DNA from: Actinomycetota bacterium
Lineage (GTDB): Bacteria > Actinomycetota > Thermoleophilia > Solirubrobacterales > Solirubrobacteraceae
DNA: 57,490 nucleotides
Assembly (NCBI GenBank): GCA_009699865.1
Contig: WLNJ01000010.1
Span: 1 to 57,490 of the forward strand
Reading direction: 5' to 3'
Under the pieces are notes generated by a model. That model did not search any database. It was not told where the DNA came from and saw nothing but the letters and a program-made list of their open reading frames with translations. The translations under genes were made by a program, and so were the position numbers. Shown in pieces: positions 14,691-25,940 of the stretch; the stretch's first letter is position 1; each line of letters begins with the position of its first letter.

Positions 14691-16662
14691 GGACGACCCG
14701 ATCATGACACAGGAAGCCACCGCTGTCAGCAAGGAACCGTCGGTTCAGCACGGCGACACCAGACGAGCACGCCTTGTCGGTCTTGGTGTTGCCGCCTTCG
14801 TGGGCCTGATCGGCTACCGCCACGGGGGGTACGAACTTCCCGTCACGGGCGAGATCGCCCTCTTAGTCAGCTGGGCGCTTCTTCTGGGAACCGCCCTTGG
14901 GCTTGTTCCAAGAGTTCGGCTGACCGGTGCTCGGGCTTGGGCAGTAGCCCTGCTGACCGCCTTTCTTTGCTGGGACCTTGTTTCAGTGCTCTGGTCGCAC
15001 GCCGATGGCAGATCTGTTGCCGCAGGCGTGCAGATAGCCGCAGTTCTCTCAGTTCTTCTGTTGGCCTCCTTGGTGATCAGCGCCAAGGACCGTGAGGCTG
15101 TCCTAGCAGGGGTGCTAGGCGGCGTAAGCGTTGTGGCAGTGCTCGCCGTTGGCTCCAGATTGCACCCCGCATGGTTCCCCAGCACTAATGCCGTGGGCGA
15201 GCTTGGGCGGCTCAGGCCTCGCCTCTACTGGCCTGTCGGTTACTGGAATGCGCTCGCGTACCTCTGTGGGATGGTCCTGCCGCTCGCAGTTCACTTCTCT
15301 GGAAGTGCGAAGAAGGGGATCACCCGTGCCGCAGCCGGCTTGGCGATTCCCGTTCTCGCCTTAGCTGTTCTGTTCGCTATTTCTCGCGGTGGTGTGGCCG
15401 TTGCCCTGTTTGCCGTGACCTTGGGCTTTCTGCTCGGGCCAATCACAGTTCGCACGACCATCAACCTGATCACCGCCCTAGTGACATCGGGAGTAGTTGT
15501 CCTGGCAGCCTTGGCGGGCAACGCTCTGATGGACGGAGTTACGGAATCCGGCCTTGGGGCAACTCAGGCAAAGACCGCTCTGTTGGTCCTGATCGCCGCA
15601 GGAATGGCGATGGCAACCGTTGCCGCAACCATCAACCAGCTGCCCGGCGGAGCCTCAGGCGAGGAGCGTAATTCCGCGCACCCTTGGTTGAGGCTGGTCA
15701 TCGCGTTAGCGCTTGTTGCCACGCTGACCGGCTCGTTCTTTGCGGCTGGGGGCGGGTCCACTGCTGATCGGGCATGGAACGACTTCCGGAACCCAAGCCT
15801 GTCTGTTGACCGATCGAGGATTAACTCCGTGGACCGCCTGGCCGCCCAGAGCTCCAATGGTCGCTGGCAGCTTTGGCAAGGGGCAATCAACGCCGGGTCC
15901 GAGAAGCCGCTGACGGGAACTGGAGCCGGCACTTATGAGCTCTGGTGGACGCAACACCGCAAGGACAACCTGAGTGTTCGTAATGCCCACTCGCTCTATC
16001 TGGAAGCTTGGGCTGACCTTGGGCTTGTCGGACTGCTCTTGATCCTCGGTTTTGTCGCCGCGCTCGCGATCGCCTGCATTGCTGCGCTGCGTCGAGCCGG
16101 CAAGGAACTTGGGCTGGTCGCAGCCGGGACCTCAACGGTTGCGGCGTTTGCGATTTCGTCCGCAGTGGACTGGGGTTGGCAGGTGACGGTCCTGCCGGTC
16201 GTTGCCATGCTCGCGTTTGTGGCCACTACCGCACCAGAGCAGCCACGGGAGACTGGCGCCCCCAAGCTTCTACGCCTTGGATTTGGAGCGATGGCGCTCG
16301 CCCTGATTGCCCTAGTCCTGCCGCCAACAGTGGCAAGCAATCAGCTTGTCAGCAGCCGTGATCAAGCACGCAACGGCCACCTCAATGCAGCTCTTGCCGA
16401 TGCAGAATCGGCAAAGCGCTGGCAGCCCTACGCGGCCAGCGCGTGGCTTCAGGCTGCGCAGATCCAAGAGGCGCGGGGCAAGTACCCGGAGGCCCAGAAG
16501 TTGCTCGTTGGTGCGATCAAGCGCGAACGCCAAGCATGGCAGCCATGGCTCCTACTCGCTGGCGTTGAGGCACGCCAAGGTCATACGGCTGCTGCGCTGC
16601 GCGACTACCGCCGTGCTCGGGATCTGAACCCGACATCCCAACTGTTTGCCACCGGTAACTAA
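14689..16662 (+). CDS. O-antigen ligase/polymerase-like membrane protein with TPR tail
   Basis: A 657-residue protein with about ten to twelve membrane segments. A large extracytoplasmic loop (DRLAAQSSNGRWQLWQGAIN, then TGTGAGTYELWW and VRNAHSLYLEAWADLGLVG) matches the Wzy_C region of O-antigen ligases and polymerases. The last 100 residues are soluble and contain about two TPR-like helical repeats (NGHLNAALADAESAKRW and PEAQKLLVGAIKRER). A role in joining surface glycans is inferred. The start is ATG 14689 or 14704; the open frame further upstream, back to 14242, is antisense to the surface-protein gene and is not used. Divergent from it. Confidence 0.82.
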   Translation: MDDPIMTQEATAVSKEPSVQHGDTRRARLVGLGVAAFVGLIGYRHGGYELPVTGEIALLVSWALLLGTALGLVPRVRLTGARAWAVALLTAFLCWDLVSVLWSHADGRSVAAGVQIAAVLSVLLLASLVISAKDREAVLAGVLGGVSVVAVLAVGSRLHPAWFPSTNAVGELGRLRPRLYWPVGYWNALAYLCGMVLPLAVHFSGSAKKGITRAAAGLAIPVLALAVLFAISRGGVAVALFAVTLGFLLGPITVRTTINLITALVTSGVVVLAALAGNALMDGVTESGLGATQAKTALLVLIAAGMAMATVAATINQLPGGASGEERNSAHPWLRLVIALALVATLTGSFFAAGGGSTADRAWNDFRNPSLSVDRSRINSVDRLAAQSSNGRWQLWQGAINAGSEKPLTGTGAGTYELWWTQHRKDNLSVRNAHSLYLEAWADLGLVGLLLILGFVAALAIACIAALRRAGKELGLVAAGTSTVAAFAISSAVDWGWQVTVLPVVAMLAFVATTAPEQPRETGAPKLLRLGFGAMALALIALVLPPTVASNQLVSSRDQARNGHLNAALADAESAKRWQPYAASAWLQAAQIQEARGKYPEAQKLLVGAIKRERQAWQPWLLLAGVEARQGHTAAALRDYRRARDLNPTSQLFATGN

Positions 16663-16685
16663 GCCGGGAACCAACAGCGAGCAGG

Positions 16686-17954
16686 TCAGAGAGGCTCGGC
16701 TGTCTCCGGTTGACCGTGGTCAAGTCCGTGCGGCCGCGCGGTCGCGGCAATTAGCAAGCCCCCGAGGGCTCCGCCAGCACCGAGCAGGAACGCCGCCGAG
16801 TAACCGCCGGTAACCGCAGCGGCAACCCCAACTAATGGTGCGCCGAAGGCAAGACCAAGGTCAAAGAAGGCAGTAAACGTGCCCATTGCCGCACCGCGCT
16901 GAGCAGGTTCGGCCCGGGCCAGAACAAGCAGCGCGAGGGAGGGGAACAGCATCGCGAAGCCCGATCCCATAATTGCCGAGCCGATCACAGCAACCGCAAA
17001 CGACTGCGCTTGGGAGAGGATCACAAGGCCAACAAACTCAAGGCTCGCGGCGAGCATTGCGCCCCGGCGGCCACCGAGTCGGTCGGACAGGTCGCCGAAC
17101 AGAAAACGGTTGATGACGACCGCAAACGCAAATGCCGCGAATGCTGCTGCTCCATGGCCGATTCCGCGCTTGTCAAGCATCAGGACTAGGAAGGACGAGA
17201 GCGCGGCATAACCAAGGTTGGCTGTCATCAGGGCAAGGCCAGGGCGGATTGAGGCTGCAGGGATGAGACTCCCAATACCGCGGGTCACGTGTTCCTGCGG
17301 GTGGATCTTCTCCTTGCGGGGCATCCAGAGGACGGCAACGCAAGACAGCAGCGACAGCACTGCGCAGAGAACCCAGACCGCATTGAATGAGCCCGTCCAG
17401 TCGTAGAGGCCCTCCCCGAGGAGTGGGCCCACTGAGACGCCGCCCCAAATAGCTAGTCCGTACAAGCCGATGATCCGACCCCGTTCAGCGTCGGGCGCGC
17501 GGTCGGCCATCCATGCCGCCCCCGACGTGTAGACGACTCCCTCGCCTGCGCCGAGGATCACGCGGGCGATCACAAGGCCTGCGACACCCCAAGGGATTGC
17601 GTACATCACCCCTGCCAGTGCAGTGAAGAGAGTCCCAAACAGCATCACTGGCCTACGGCCATGCCGGTCCCCGAAACGGCCGGCGAATGGCCGAGCGGCG
17701 ATGGCGGCAAAAGCAAAAGCGCCAATTACAAGACCAACTTGGACATCACCACCAGCAATCGGACCCTTCACGTACCTGGGTAGCACGGGCAAAGCGGCGC
17801 CGACGGAAAGCATGTTCAAGAAGGTTGCTCCGAAGACAGCTAGCGACCCCGCGGGGAAATCTGGGATCGTCGGTCGGCGGCTTGCTTTGAGCATGACTTG
17901 CGAGACTACGGTTCCGCGGCCCTCGACGGGCGAGTGCCTGCGTGGCGTCGTCAA
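16686..17954 (-). CDS. Major facilitator superfamily transporter
   Basis: A polytopic transporter of about 420 residues with twelve predicted helices. The MFS signature after TM2 is visible as GRFGDRHGRRPVML, and its counterpart in the second half as GDLSDRLGGRRGAML. The first helix is FGATFLNMLSVGAALPVLPRY. It belongs to the drug/proton-antiporter-like type, but no substrate can be named. TTG 17954 is chosen because GAGGAG lies 6 bases upstream; ATG 17894, with no RBS, and ATG 18014 are alternatives. The gene is divergent from rpmG, and the region between carries the promoter of the secE-nusG cluster. Confidence 0.85.
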   Translation of the reverse strand: MTTPRRHSPVEGRGTVVSQVMLKASRRPTIPDFPAGSLAVFGATFLNMLSVGAALPVLPRYVKGPIAGGDVQVGLVIGAFAFAAIAARPFAGRFGDRHGRRPVMLFGTLFTALAGVMYAIPWGVAGLVIARVILGAGEGVVYTSGAAWMADRAPDAERGRIIGLYGLAIWGGVSVGPLLGEGLYDWTGSFNAVWVLCAVLSLLSCVAVLWMPRKEKIHPQEHVTRGIGSLIPAASIRPGLALMTANLGYAALSSFLVLMLDKRGIGHGAAAFAAFAFAVVINRFLFGDLSDRLGGRRGAMLAASLEFVGLVILSQAQSFAVAVIGSAIMGSGFAMLFPSLALLVLARAEPAQRGAAMGTFTAFFDLGLAFGAPLVGVAAAVTGGYSAAFLLGAGGALGGLLIAATARPHGLDHGQPETAEPL

Positions 17955-18053
17955 AAGCACCTCCTCGCTACACTTGCAGTCCCTGCCGTTCGGGAGGCTG
18001 TTTCTTAGCCCCACCCGGACGGCGTAAGCATTGACCGGAAGAGATTAAAACCA

Positions 18054-18218
18054 ATGGCCCGCGGAGACGTACGCATCGCTGTGACACTTGCCTGTGAAGA
18101 CTGCAAGCGACGCAACTACCAGACAAATAAGAGCAAGCGCAACAATCCCGACCGGATTGAAATGCGTAAGCACTGCCGCTGGTGCAAGAAGCACACGCAG
18201 CACAAGGAGACACGCTAA
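18054..18218 (+). CDS. rpmG: 50S ribosomal protein bL33 (zinc type)
   Basis: A 54-residue protein beginning [20 protein letters not shown] and ending in [14 protein letters not shown]. Two CxxC pairs make this the zinc-binding C+ form. It is the first gene of the rpmG-secE-nusG-rplK-rplA series, and its stop is 2 bases before the secE start. The upstream AGAGATT is only a weak RBS candidate. The position just before secE is normal in actinobacteria. Confidence 0.97.
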   Translation: MARGDVRIAVTLACEDCKRRNYQTNKSKRNNPDRIEMRKHCRWCKKHTQHKETR

Positions 18219-18220
18219 TC

Positions 18221-18511
18221 GTGTCAACGACTGTGGACGCCCCAGGCGGAGACGACTTCGACCGGGACGAAACTCCCATTGACGAGTCGGCCGAACAGCA
18301 CCATGCCGAGGCGCACGCGCAAGCCCCTTCCCGTTTTCGCTTCATCAACTTCCTTCGTGGTTCCTGGCGCGAGCTTCAGCGCGTCCAGTGGCCTGACCGT
18401 CAACACGTTTCCCAGGCGACCGCAGTTGTCGCAGGGTTCGTTGCCATTGCCGGCACTTACCTCGGCGTAGCCGACTTCCTGTCCACGAAGTTCATGGACC
18501 TCATCCTTTAG
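18221..18511 (+). CDS. secE: Preprotein translocase subunit SecE
   Basis: A 96-residue single-span SecE. An acidic N-terminal extension of about 35 residues precedes the amphipathic helix (FINFLRGSWRELQRVQWPDR), which has the conserved WP, and then one transmembrane helix (AVVAGFVAIAGTYLGVADFL). It stabilises SecY in the export channel. GTG 18221 is chosen, 2 bases after rpmG, with AAGGAGA as RBS inside the rpmG end. nusG follows after 11 bases. Confidence 0.95.
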   Translation: MSTTVDAPGGDDFDRDETPIDESAEQHHAEAHAQAPSRFRFINFLRGSWRELQRVQWPDRQHVSQATAVVAGFVAIAGTYLGVADFLSTKFMDLIL

Positions 18512-18522
18512 GTGGCCTAGAC

Positions 18523-19071
18523 ATGTATCGCTGGTACGTCATCAACACTTACTCCGGGCACGAGAACAAGGTTCGTCAGAACCTTGAACATCGTCGTTCC
18601 GCCCTCAAGCAGCAGCGCGCAATTCGCCGAATTGTTGTCCCGACCGAAACGGTTCAGGAAATCAAGGACAACCAGAAGATTGAAGTTGAGAAGCGCACGA
18701 TGCCCGCTTACGTGCTCGTCGAAATGAACCTTGATGAAGATTCCTGGCAGCTCGTCAAGGGCACGCCTGGCGTGATCGGATTCGTTGGCGCTGCCGACGA
18801 GCCAATCCCACTTACTGCTGCTGAAGTTGACCGCCTGCTCAAGGTTGAGCAGGGTCCACAGGTACCAGGAGCAACTGCTGCAACACCGCCTCGACCAGTC
18901 GCTCAGTACAACGTTGGCGAGCAGGTAAAGGTCATTTCAGGACCGCTCTCAGACTTCTCCGGAGAGATCGCCGAAATCAACGAGGACGCAGCGAAGCTCA
19001 AGGTACTGGTATCCATCTTTGGACGTGAAACCCCTGTCGAAGTCGGATTCGACCAAGTGAAGAAAGTCTGA
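18523..19071 (+). CDS. nusG: Transcription termination/antitermination factor NusG
   Basis: 182 residues. The NGN domain starts with [20 protein letters not shown] and contains [11 protein letters not shown] and [10 protein letters not shown] short Pro/Ala linker leads to the KOW domain ([20 protein letters not shown]). It binds RNA polymerase and couples it with the ribosome or Rho. It is of standard length and lacks the long acidic N-terminal extension found in some actinobacterial NusG. rplK begins 2 bases after the stop. Confidence 0.97.
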   Translation: MYRWYVINTYSGHENKVRQNLEHRRSALKQQRAIRRIVVPTETVQEIKDNQKIEVEKRTMPAYVLVEMNLDEDSWQLVKGTPGVIGFVGAADEPIPLTAAEVDRLLKVEQGPQVPGATAATPPRPVAQYNVGEQVKVISGPLSDFSGEIAEINEDAAKLKVLVSIFGRETPVEVGFDQVKKV

Positions 19072-19073
19072 CC

Positions 19074-19499
19074 ATGGCGAAAAAAGTAATGACAATCATC
19101 AAACTTCAGGCTCCAGGAGGCCAGGCAAGCCCTGCTCCACCGGTTGGTCCTGCGCTTGGTCAGCACGGCGTAAACATCATGGAGTTCGTCAAGGCGTTCA
19201 ACGCTCAGACGCAACAGGACAACGGCACGACCATCCCCGTCGAGATCACCGTTTACGAGGATCGCTCCTTCACATTCATCTGCAAGAGCCCACCTGCATC
19301 CGTTTTGATCCTTCAGTCACTGAAGATCAAGAAGGGCTCTTCAGAGCCAGGTCGGACCGTTGTTTCGTCGATCACGCAGGCCAAGCTTCGTGAGATCGCT
19401 GAGACGAAGATGAACGACCTCAACGCACATGACATTGATCAGGCAGCAAAGATCATCGCCGGCACAGCCCGCTCGATGGGAATCGAGGTAGAGGGCTAA
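19074..19499 (+). CDS. rplK: 50S ribosomal protein uL11
   Basis: 141 residues, full length. It has the N-terminal [20 protein letters not shown] segment of the GTPase-associated centre and the C-terminal rRNA-binding domain with [11 protein letters not shown] and [10 protein letters not shown]. The stop TAA shares its last base with the ATG of rplA, so the pair is probably translationally coupled, as in the classical L11-L1 operon. Confidence 0.98.
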   Translation: MAKKVMTIIKLQAPGGQASPAPPVGPALGQHGVNIMEFVKAFNAQTQQDNGTTIPVEITVYEDRSFTFICKSPPASVLILQSLKIKKGSSEPGRTVVSSITQAKLREIAETKMNDLNAHDIDQAAKIIAGTARSMGIEVEG

Positions 19500-20377
19500 T
19501 GGCAACAGGAATCGCACGTCGCGGTAAGACATGGCGCGAAGCACGCCAGAAGTACGACAGCATGCGCGAGCATTCAGCCGCCGAAGCCGTCGCACTCGTC
19601 AAGAGCCTGCGCGAACCAAAGTTTGATGAAGCCGTAGAGCTGCACGTACGCACCGGACTTAACGTCCGCCATGCTGAGGAGCAGCTCCGTGGAACAGTCG
19701 CCCTGCCCAACGGGCTCGGTAAGAACGTGACCATCGCCGTCTTCGCTCAGGGTGACAAGGCCCGTGAGGCAGAAGAGGCCGGAGCCGACCATGTCGGTGC
19801 CGAGGACCTCGCCAAGAAGATCGAAGAAGGCTTCACAGACTTTGATGTGGTCATTGCCACACCTGACCTGATGCCAGTTGTTGGGCGTCTCGGCAAGGTG
19901 CTTGGGCCCTCAGGCAAGATGCCTAACCCGAAGGTCGGCACTGTTACAGCAGACCTGACCAAGGCCATCACTGAGTCCAAGGCCGGCAAGGTTGAGTACC
20001 GCACCGACAAGGCCGGAATCGTCCATGTAGTCATCGGACGCATTGGCTTCCCTGAGGCAGACCTTGTTGAGAACTTCACGGCCGTAATGGACGAGATCCA
20101 GCGTGCCAAGCCATCTGCAGCTAAGGGTCGCTACATCCACACCGTCACTTTGGCGTCGACGATGGGCCCTGGCGTCCGCGTTGTCACTGATGGCGGCGGC
20201 GATGGCGATCTGGCCCCAACCCCTGCACCAGCCGCCAAGGCCAAGGCACCTGTAGCTGAGAAGCCAGCAGCCGAGGCTCCAGAAGTTGAGGAGCCAGCAG
20301 CCGAGGCTCCAGAAGTTGAGGAGCCGGTAGCCGAAGAAACACCAGCAGTTGAGGAGTCGTCCGAAACGGCCGACTGA
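19499..20377 (+). CDS. rplA: 50S ribosomal protein uL1 with acidic Ala/Pro/Glu C-terminal tail
   Basis: 292 residues. Residues 1-230 are standard uL1 ([68 protein letters not shown]). The remaining 60 or so residues are a low-complexity tail of [10 protein letters not shown]-type repeats ending SSETAD. The DNA for this tail contains two perfect 30-base repeats at 20263-20322. The core should bind the L1 stalk of 23S rRNA and its own mRNA. Several other ribosomal proteins here carry similar tails. Confidence 0.97.
   Translation: MATGIARRGKTWREARQKYDSMREHSAAEAVALVKSLREPKFDEAVELHVRTGLNVRHAEEQLRGTVALPNGLGKNVTIAVFAQGDKAREAEEAGADHVGAEDLAKKIEEGFTDFDVVIATPDLMPVVGRLGKVLGPSGKMPNPKVGTVTADLTKAITESKAGKVEYRTDKAGIVHVVIGRIGFPEADLVENFTAVMDEIQRAKPSAAKGRYIHTVTLASTMGPGVRVVTDGGGDGDLAPTPAPAAKAKAPVAEKPAAEAPEVEEPAAEAPEVEEPVAEETPAVEESSETAD
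20263..20322 (+). repeat. Two perfect 30-base tandem repeats inside rplA
   Basis: The units at 20263-20292 and 20293-20322 are identical and in frame, and each codes for ten residues of the [10 protein letters not shown] type. A third, diverged copy begins at 20323. Confidence 0.9.
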
Positions 20378-20547
20378 ATCCAAAAGCGCACCACCGCGCC
20401 ACAGAAACCGGGCATCCGTAAGGAAGAAGACCCGGCGAGGTGACGGGACGGACACGAACTGGGAGGGGCTAGCGCTCATCCCTGACTCGAACACCGCCCG
20501 CTCCAAGCGGGCGGTTCGCTTTTCTAGAGAGAAATGACAGGAGCAAC
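20378..20547 (+). promoter_or_regulatory. L10 leader-like regulatory region upstream of rplJ
   Basis: The 170 bases between rplA and rplJ contain a purine-rich stretch (GGAAGAAGACCCGGCGAGGTGA) and end in an intrinsic terminator 20 bases before the rplJ start. This layout, an L10-L12 binding leader followed by an attenuator, is the known control of rplJ-rplL in many bacteria. The assignment is from position and structure, not from a covariance match. Confidence 0.6.
20493..20525 (+). terminator. Intrinsic terminator/attenuator before rplJ
   Basis: A perfect stem CCGCCCGCT (20494-20502)/AGCGGGCGG (20506-20514) with a 3-base loop, extendable by one A-T pair, is followed by TTCGCTTTTCT. It is very stable and lies inside an operon, so it is more likely an attenuator than an absolute terminator. 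Confidence 0.8.
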
Positions 20548-21330
20548 ATGAACAAAGAAGAGAAAGCAGTGGTGATCGAAGAGCTCACCACTGACATCAA
20601 AGAATCTGACGCGATCTTCATCGTCGATTATCGCGGGATGACAGTTCCCCAGGCGGCTGAACTTCGACTCAAGCTGCGCGAGGCTGACACAAGCCTCCGT
20701 GTTGCCAAGAACACTCTCACCGAGCGTGCAGCTGACGCTGCCGGCGCTGATGACCTCAAGCCTTTCCTTGCGGGACCGACGGCAATTGCCTTCGTCCGCG
20801 GTGATGTTGCACTTGCAGCCAAGGAGCTTGCAGCTGCGCAGAAGAAGTATGAAATCCTCGCTTTCAAGGGTGGCACCATGGGCGGCAAGCCGATCTCAGT
20901 TGAAGAGATCACCGCGCTTTCCAAGCTGCCAACACGGGAAGTCCTCATCGGTCAGCTGGTTGGTCTTACAGCCGCGCCACTCGTTGGACTTGTACGCGGC
21001 CTTGGCGGCCTGATTGGCGGGCTTGCAAGCCAGCTCGGTCAGATCCGCGATCAGGGTCTCGTTGGCGGGACAGCTGCACCAGAGGCTCCAGCAGCAGAAG
21101 AGGCTCCAGCAGCAGAAGAAGCACCTGCCGAAGAAGCTCCCGTAGAGGAAGCTCCAGCAGCAGAGGAAGCACAAGCTGAAGAGGCTCAGGCTGAGGAGGC
21201 TCCCGCTGAGGAAGCCCCAGCAGCTGAAGAAGCCTCCGAAGAGACGGCGTCTGCGGATGACGCCGCTGAAGGTGATGCATCCGCAGAAAACAACGACGAA
21301 GGCGACGGCGCTGACAGCGCCGGCGCATAA
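20548..21330 (+). CDS. rplJ: 50S ribosomal protein uL10 with long acidic C-terminal tail
   Basis: 260 residues, against about 165-180 for typical uL10. The core has MNKEEKAVVIEELTTDIKES, FIVDYRGMTVPQAAELR, RVAKNTLTERA and the C-terminal L12-docking helix (LVGLVRGLGGLIGGLASQLG). About 85 residues of EAPAAEEAPAEE-type low complexity follow, ending NDEGDGADSAGA. The tail begins after the L12-binding helix, so it would project near the stalk. A good RBS (CAGGAG) precedes the ATG. rplL follows after 12 bases. Confidence 0.97.
   Translation: MNKEEKAVVIEELTTDIKESDAIFIVDYRGMTVPQAAELRLKLREADTSLRVAKNTLTERAADAAGADDLKPFLAGPTAIAFVRGDVALAAKELAAAQKKYEILAFKGGTMGGKPISVEEITALSKLPTREVLIGQLVGLTAAPLVGLVRGLGGLIGGLASQLGQIRDQGLVGGTAAPEAPAAEEAPAAEEAPAEEAPVEEAPAAEEAQAEEAQAEEAPAEEAPAAEEASEETASADDAAEGDASAENNDEGDGADSAGA
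21082..21117 (+). repeat. Two 18-base tandem repeats inside rplJ
   Basis: GAGGCTCCAGCAGCAGAA occurs twice in direct succession, coding for EAPAAE twice. GAGGCTCCAGCAGC also occurs in the rpsE tail. Confidence 0.85.
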
Positions 21331-21342
21331 CAAGGAGGACAC

Positions 21343-21726
21343 ATGTCAACCACCGACAAGTGGATTGAAGAGCTCAAGGGCATTACCGTGCTCGAGCTGG
21401 CAGAACGGATCAAGGCTCTTGAAGAAGAGTTCGGCGTTTCGGCAACCGCAGTTGCGGCAGCCGCGCCTGCAGCCGGAGGAGCTGGTGGCGGAGACGCAGC
21501 CGGTGAAGAAGAGGGTGGCACGGTTGACGTGATCCTCACCTCAGGTGGCGAAAAGAAGATCCAGGTAATCAAGGTTGTACGCGCAGCGACGGGTCTCGGT
21601 CTCAAAGAGGCCAAGGCAGTTGTCGATGACGCACCACAGCCAGTCAAGGAAGGTCTTGAGCGCGCAGATGCAGACAAGCTCAAGGCTGAAATTGAAGAGG
21701 CCGGCGGTACCGCCGAGCTCAAGTAG
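21343..21726 (+). CDS. rplL: 50S ribosomal protein bL12 (L7/L12)
   Basis: 127 residues, full length. It has the N-terminal dimerisation helices ([19 protein letters not shown]), an Ala/Gly hinge, and the conserved C-terminal factor-binding domain ([20 protein letters not shown] and [15 protein letters not shown]). AAGGAGG lies 6 bases before the ATG, a strong RBS suited to a protein made in multiple copies per ribosome. Confidence 0.98.
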   Translation: MSTTDKWIEELKGITVLELAERIKALEEEFGVSATAVAAAAPAAGGAGGGDAAGEEEGGTVDVILTSGGEKKIQVIKVVRAATGLGLKEAKAVVDDAPQPVKEGLERADADKLKAEIEEAGGTAELK

Positions 21727-21956
21727 TCACGACTTTCAGGCAGATCAGCAGCGGAGGCGCTATCCTCCCTGTTGGTCAGCCGATAGTCGCAGCCATCTGA
21801 AGTTTGCCCGGAGCCAATACGCTCCGGCCAAGATGGGGTCCGTGAGAGCAGACCTGCCCGTTATTCGGGTGCTGTTTTGTTTCTATAACTTAGGTGGTCG
21901 CGCCAAAATGGTGTGAGCCGCCAGTCCATCATCTCCACGCCTAGGAGGCAGCCAAG
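21727..21956 (+). promoter_or_regulatory. Structured rplL-rpoB intergenic leader with promoter and attenuator-like hairpins
   Basis: The 230-base gap contains a -10-like TATCCT at 21761-21766, a hairpin CCGGAGC/GCTCCGG with a six-base loop near 21810-21830, and then a GCCCG-TTATT-CGGGT hairpin (about 21858-21872) followed by GCTGTTTTGTTTCT, which looks like an intrinsic terminator. AGGAGG at 21943-21948 is the rpoB RBS. Together they suggest that rpoBC has its own promoter and is attenuated from rplL, as known in other bacteria. Confidence 0.55.
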
Positions 21957-25889
<3,933 letters not shown>

Positions 25890-25940
25890 TCCTCAACTTC
25901 ACTCCAGAGCAAACGACAAAGAACTGACTAAGGGAACTCA

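Noticed and set aside
20263-20322. 30-base direct repeats considered as a CRISPR fragment
   Set aside because: The copies are contiguous with no spacers, are in frame with rplA, and have no cas genes nearby.
20131-21342. Minus-strand frames over the rplA and rplJ tails with Leu-, Cys- or Ser-rich repeats that look membrane-like
   Set aside because: Artefacts of reading the GCT/GCA/GAA repeats backwards.
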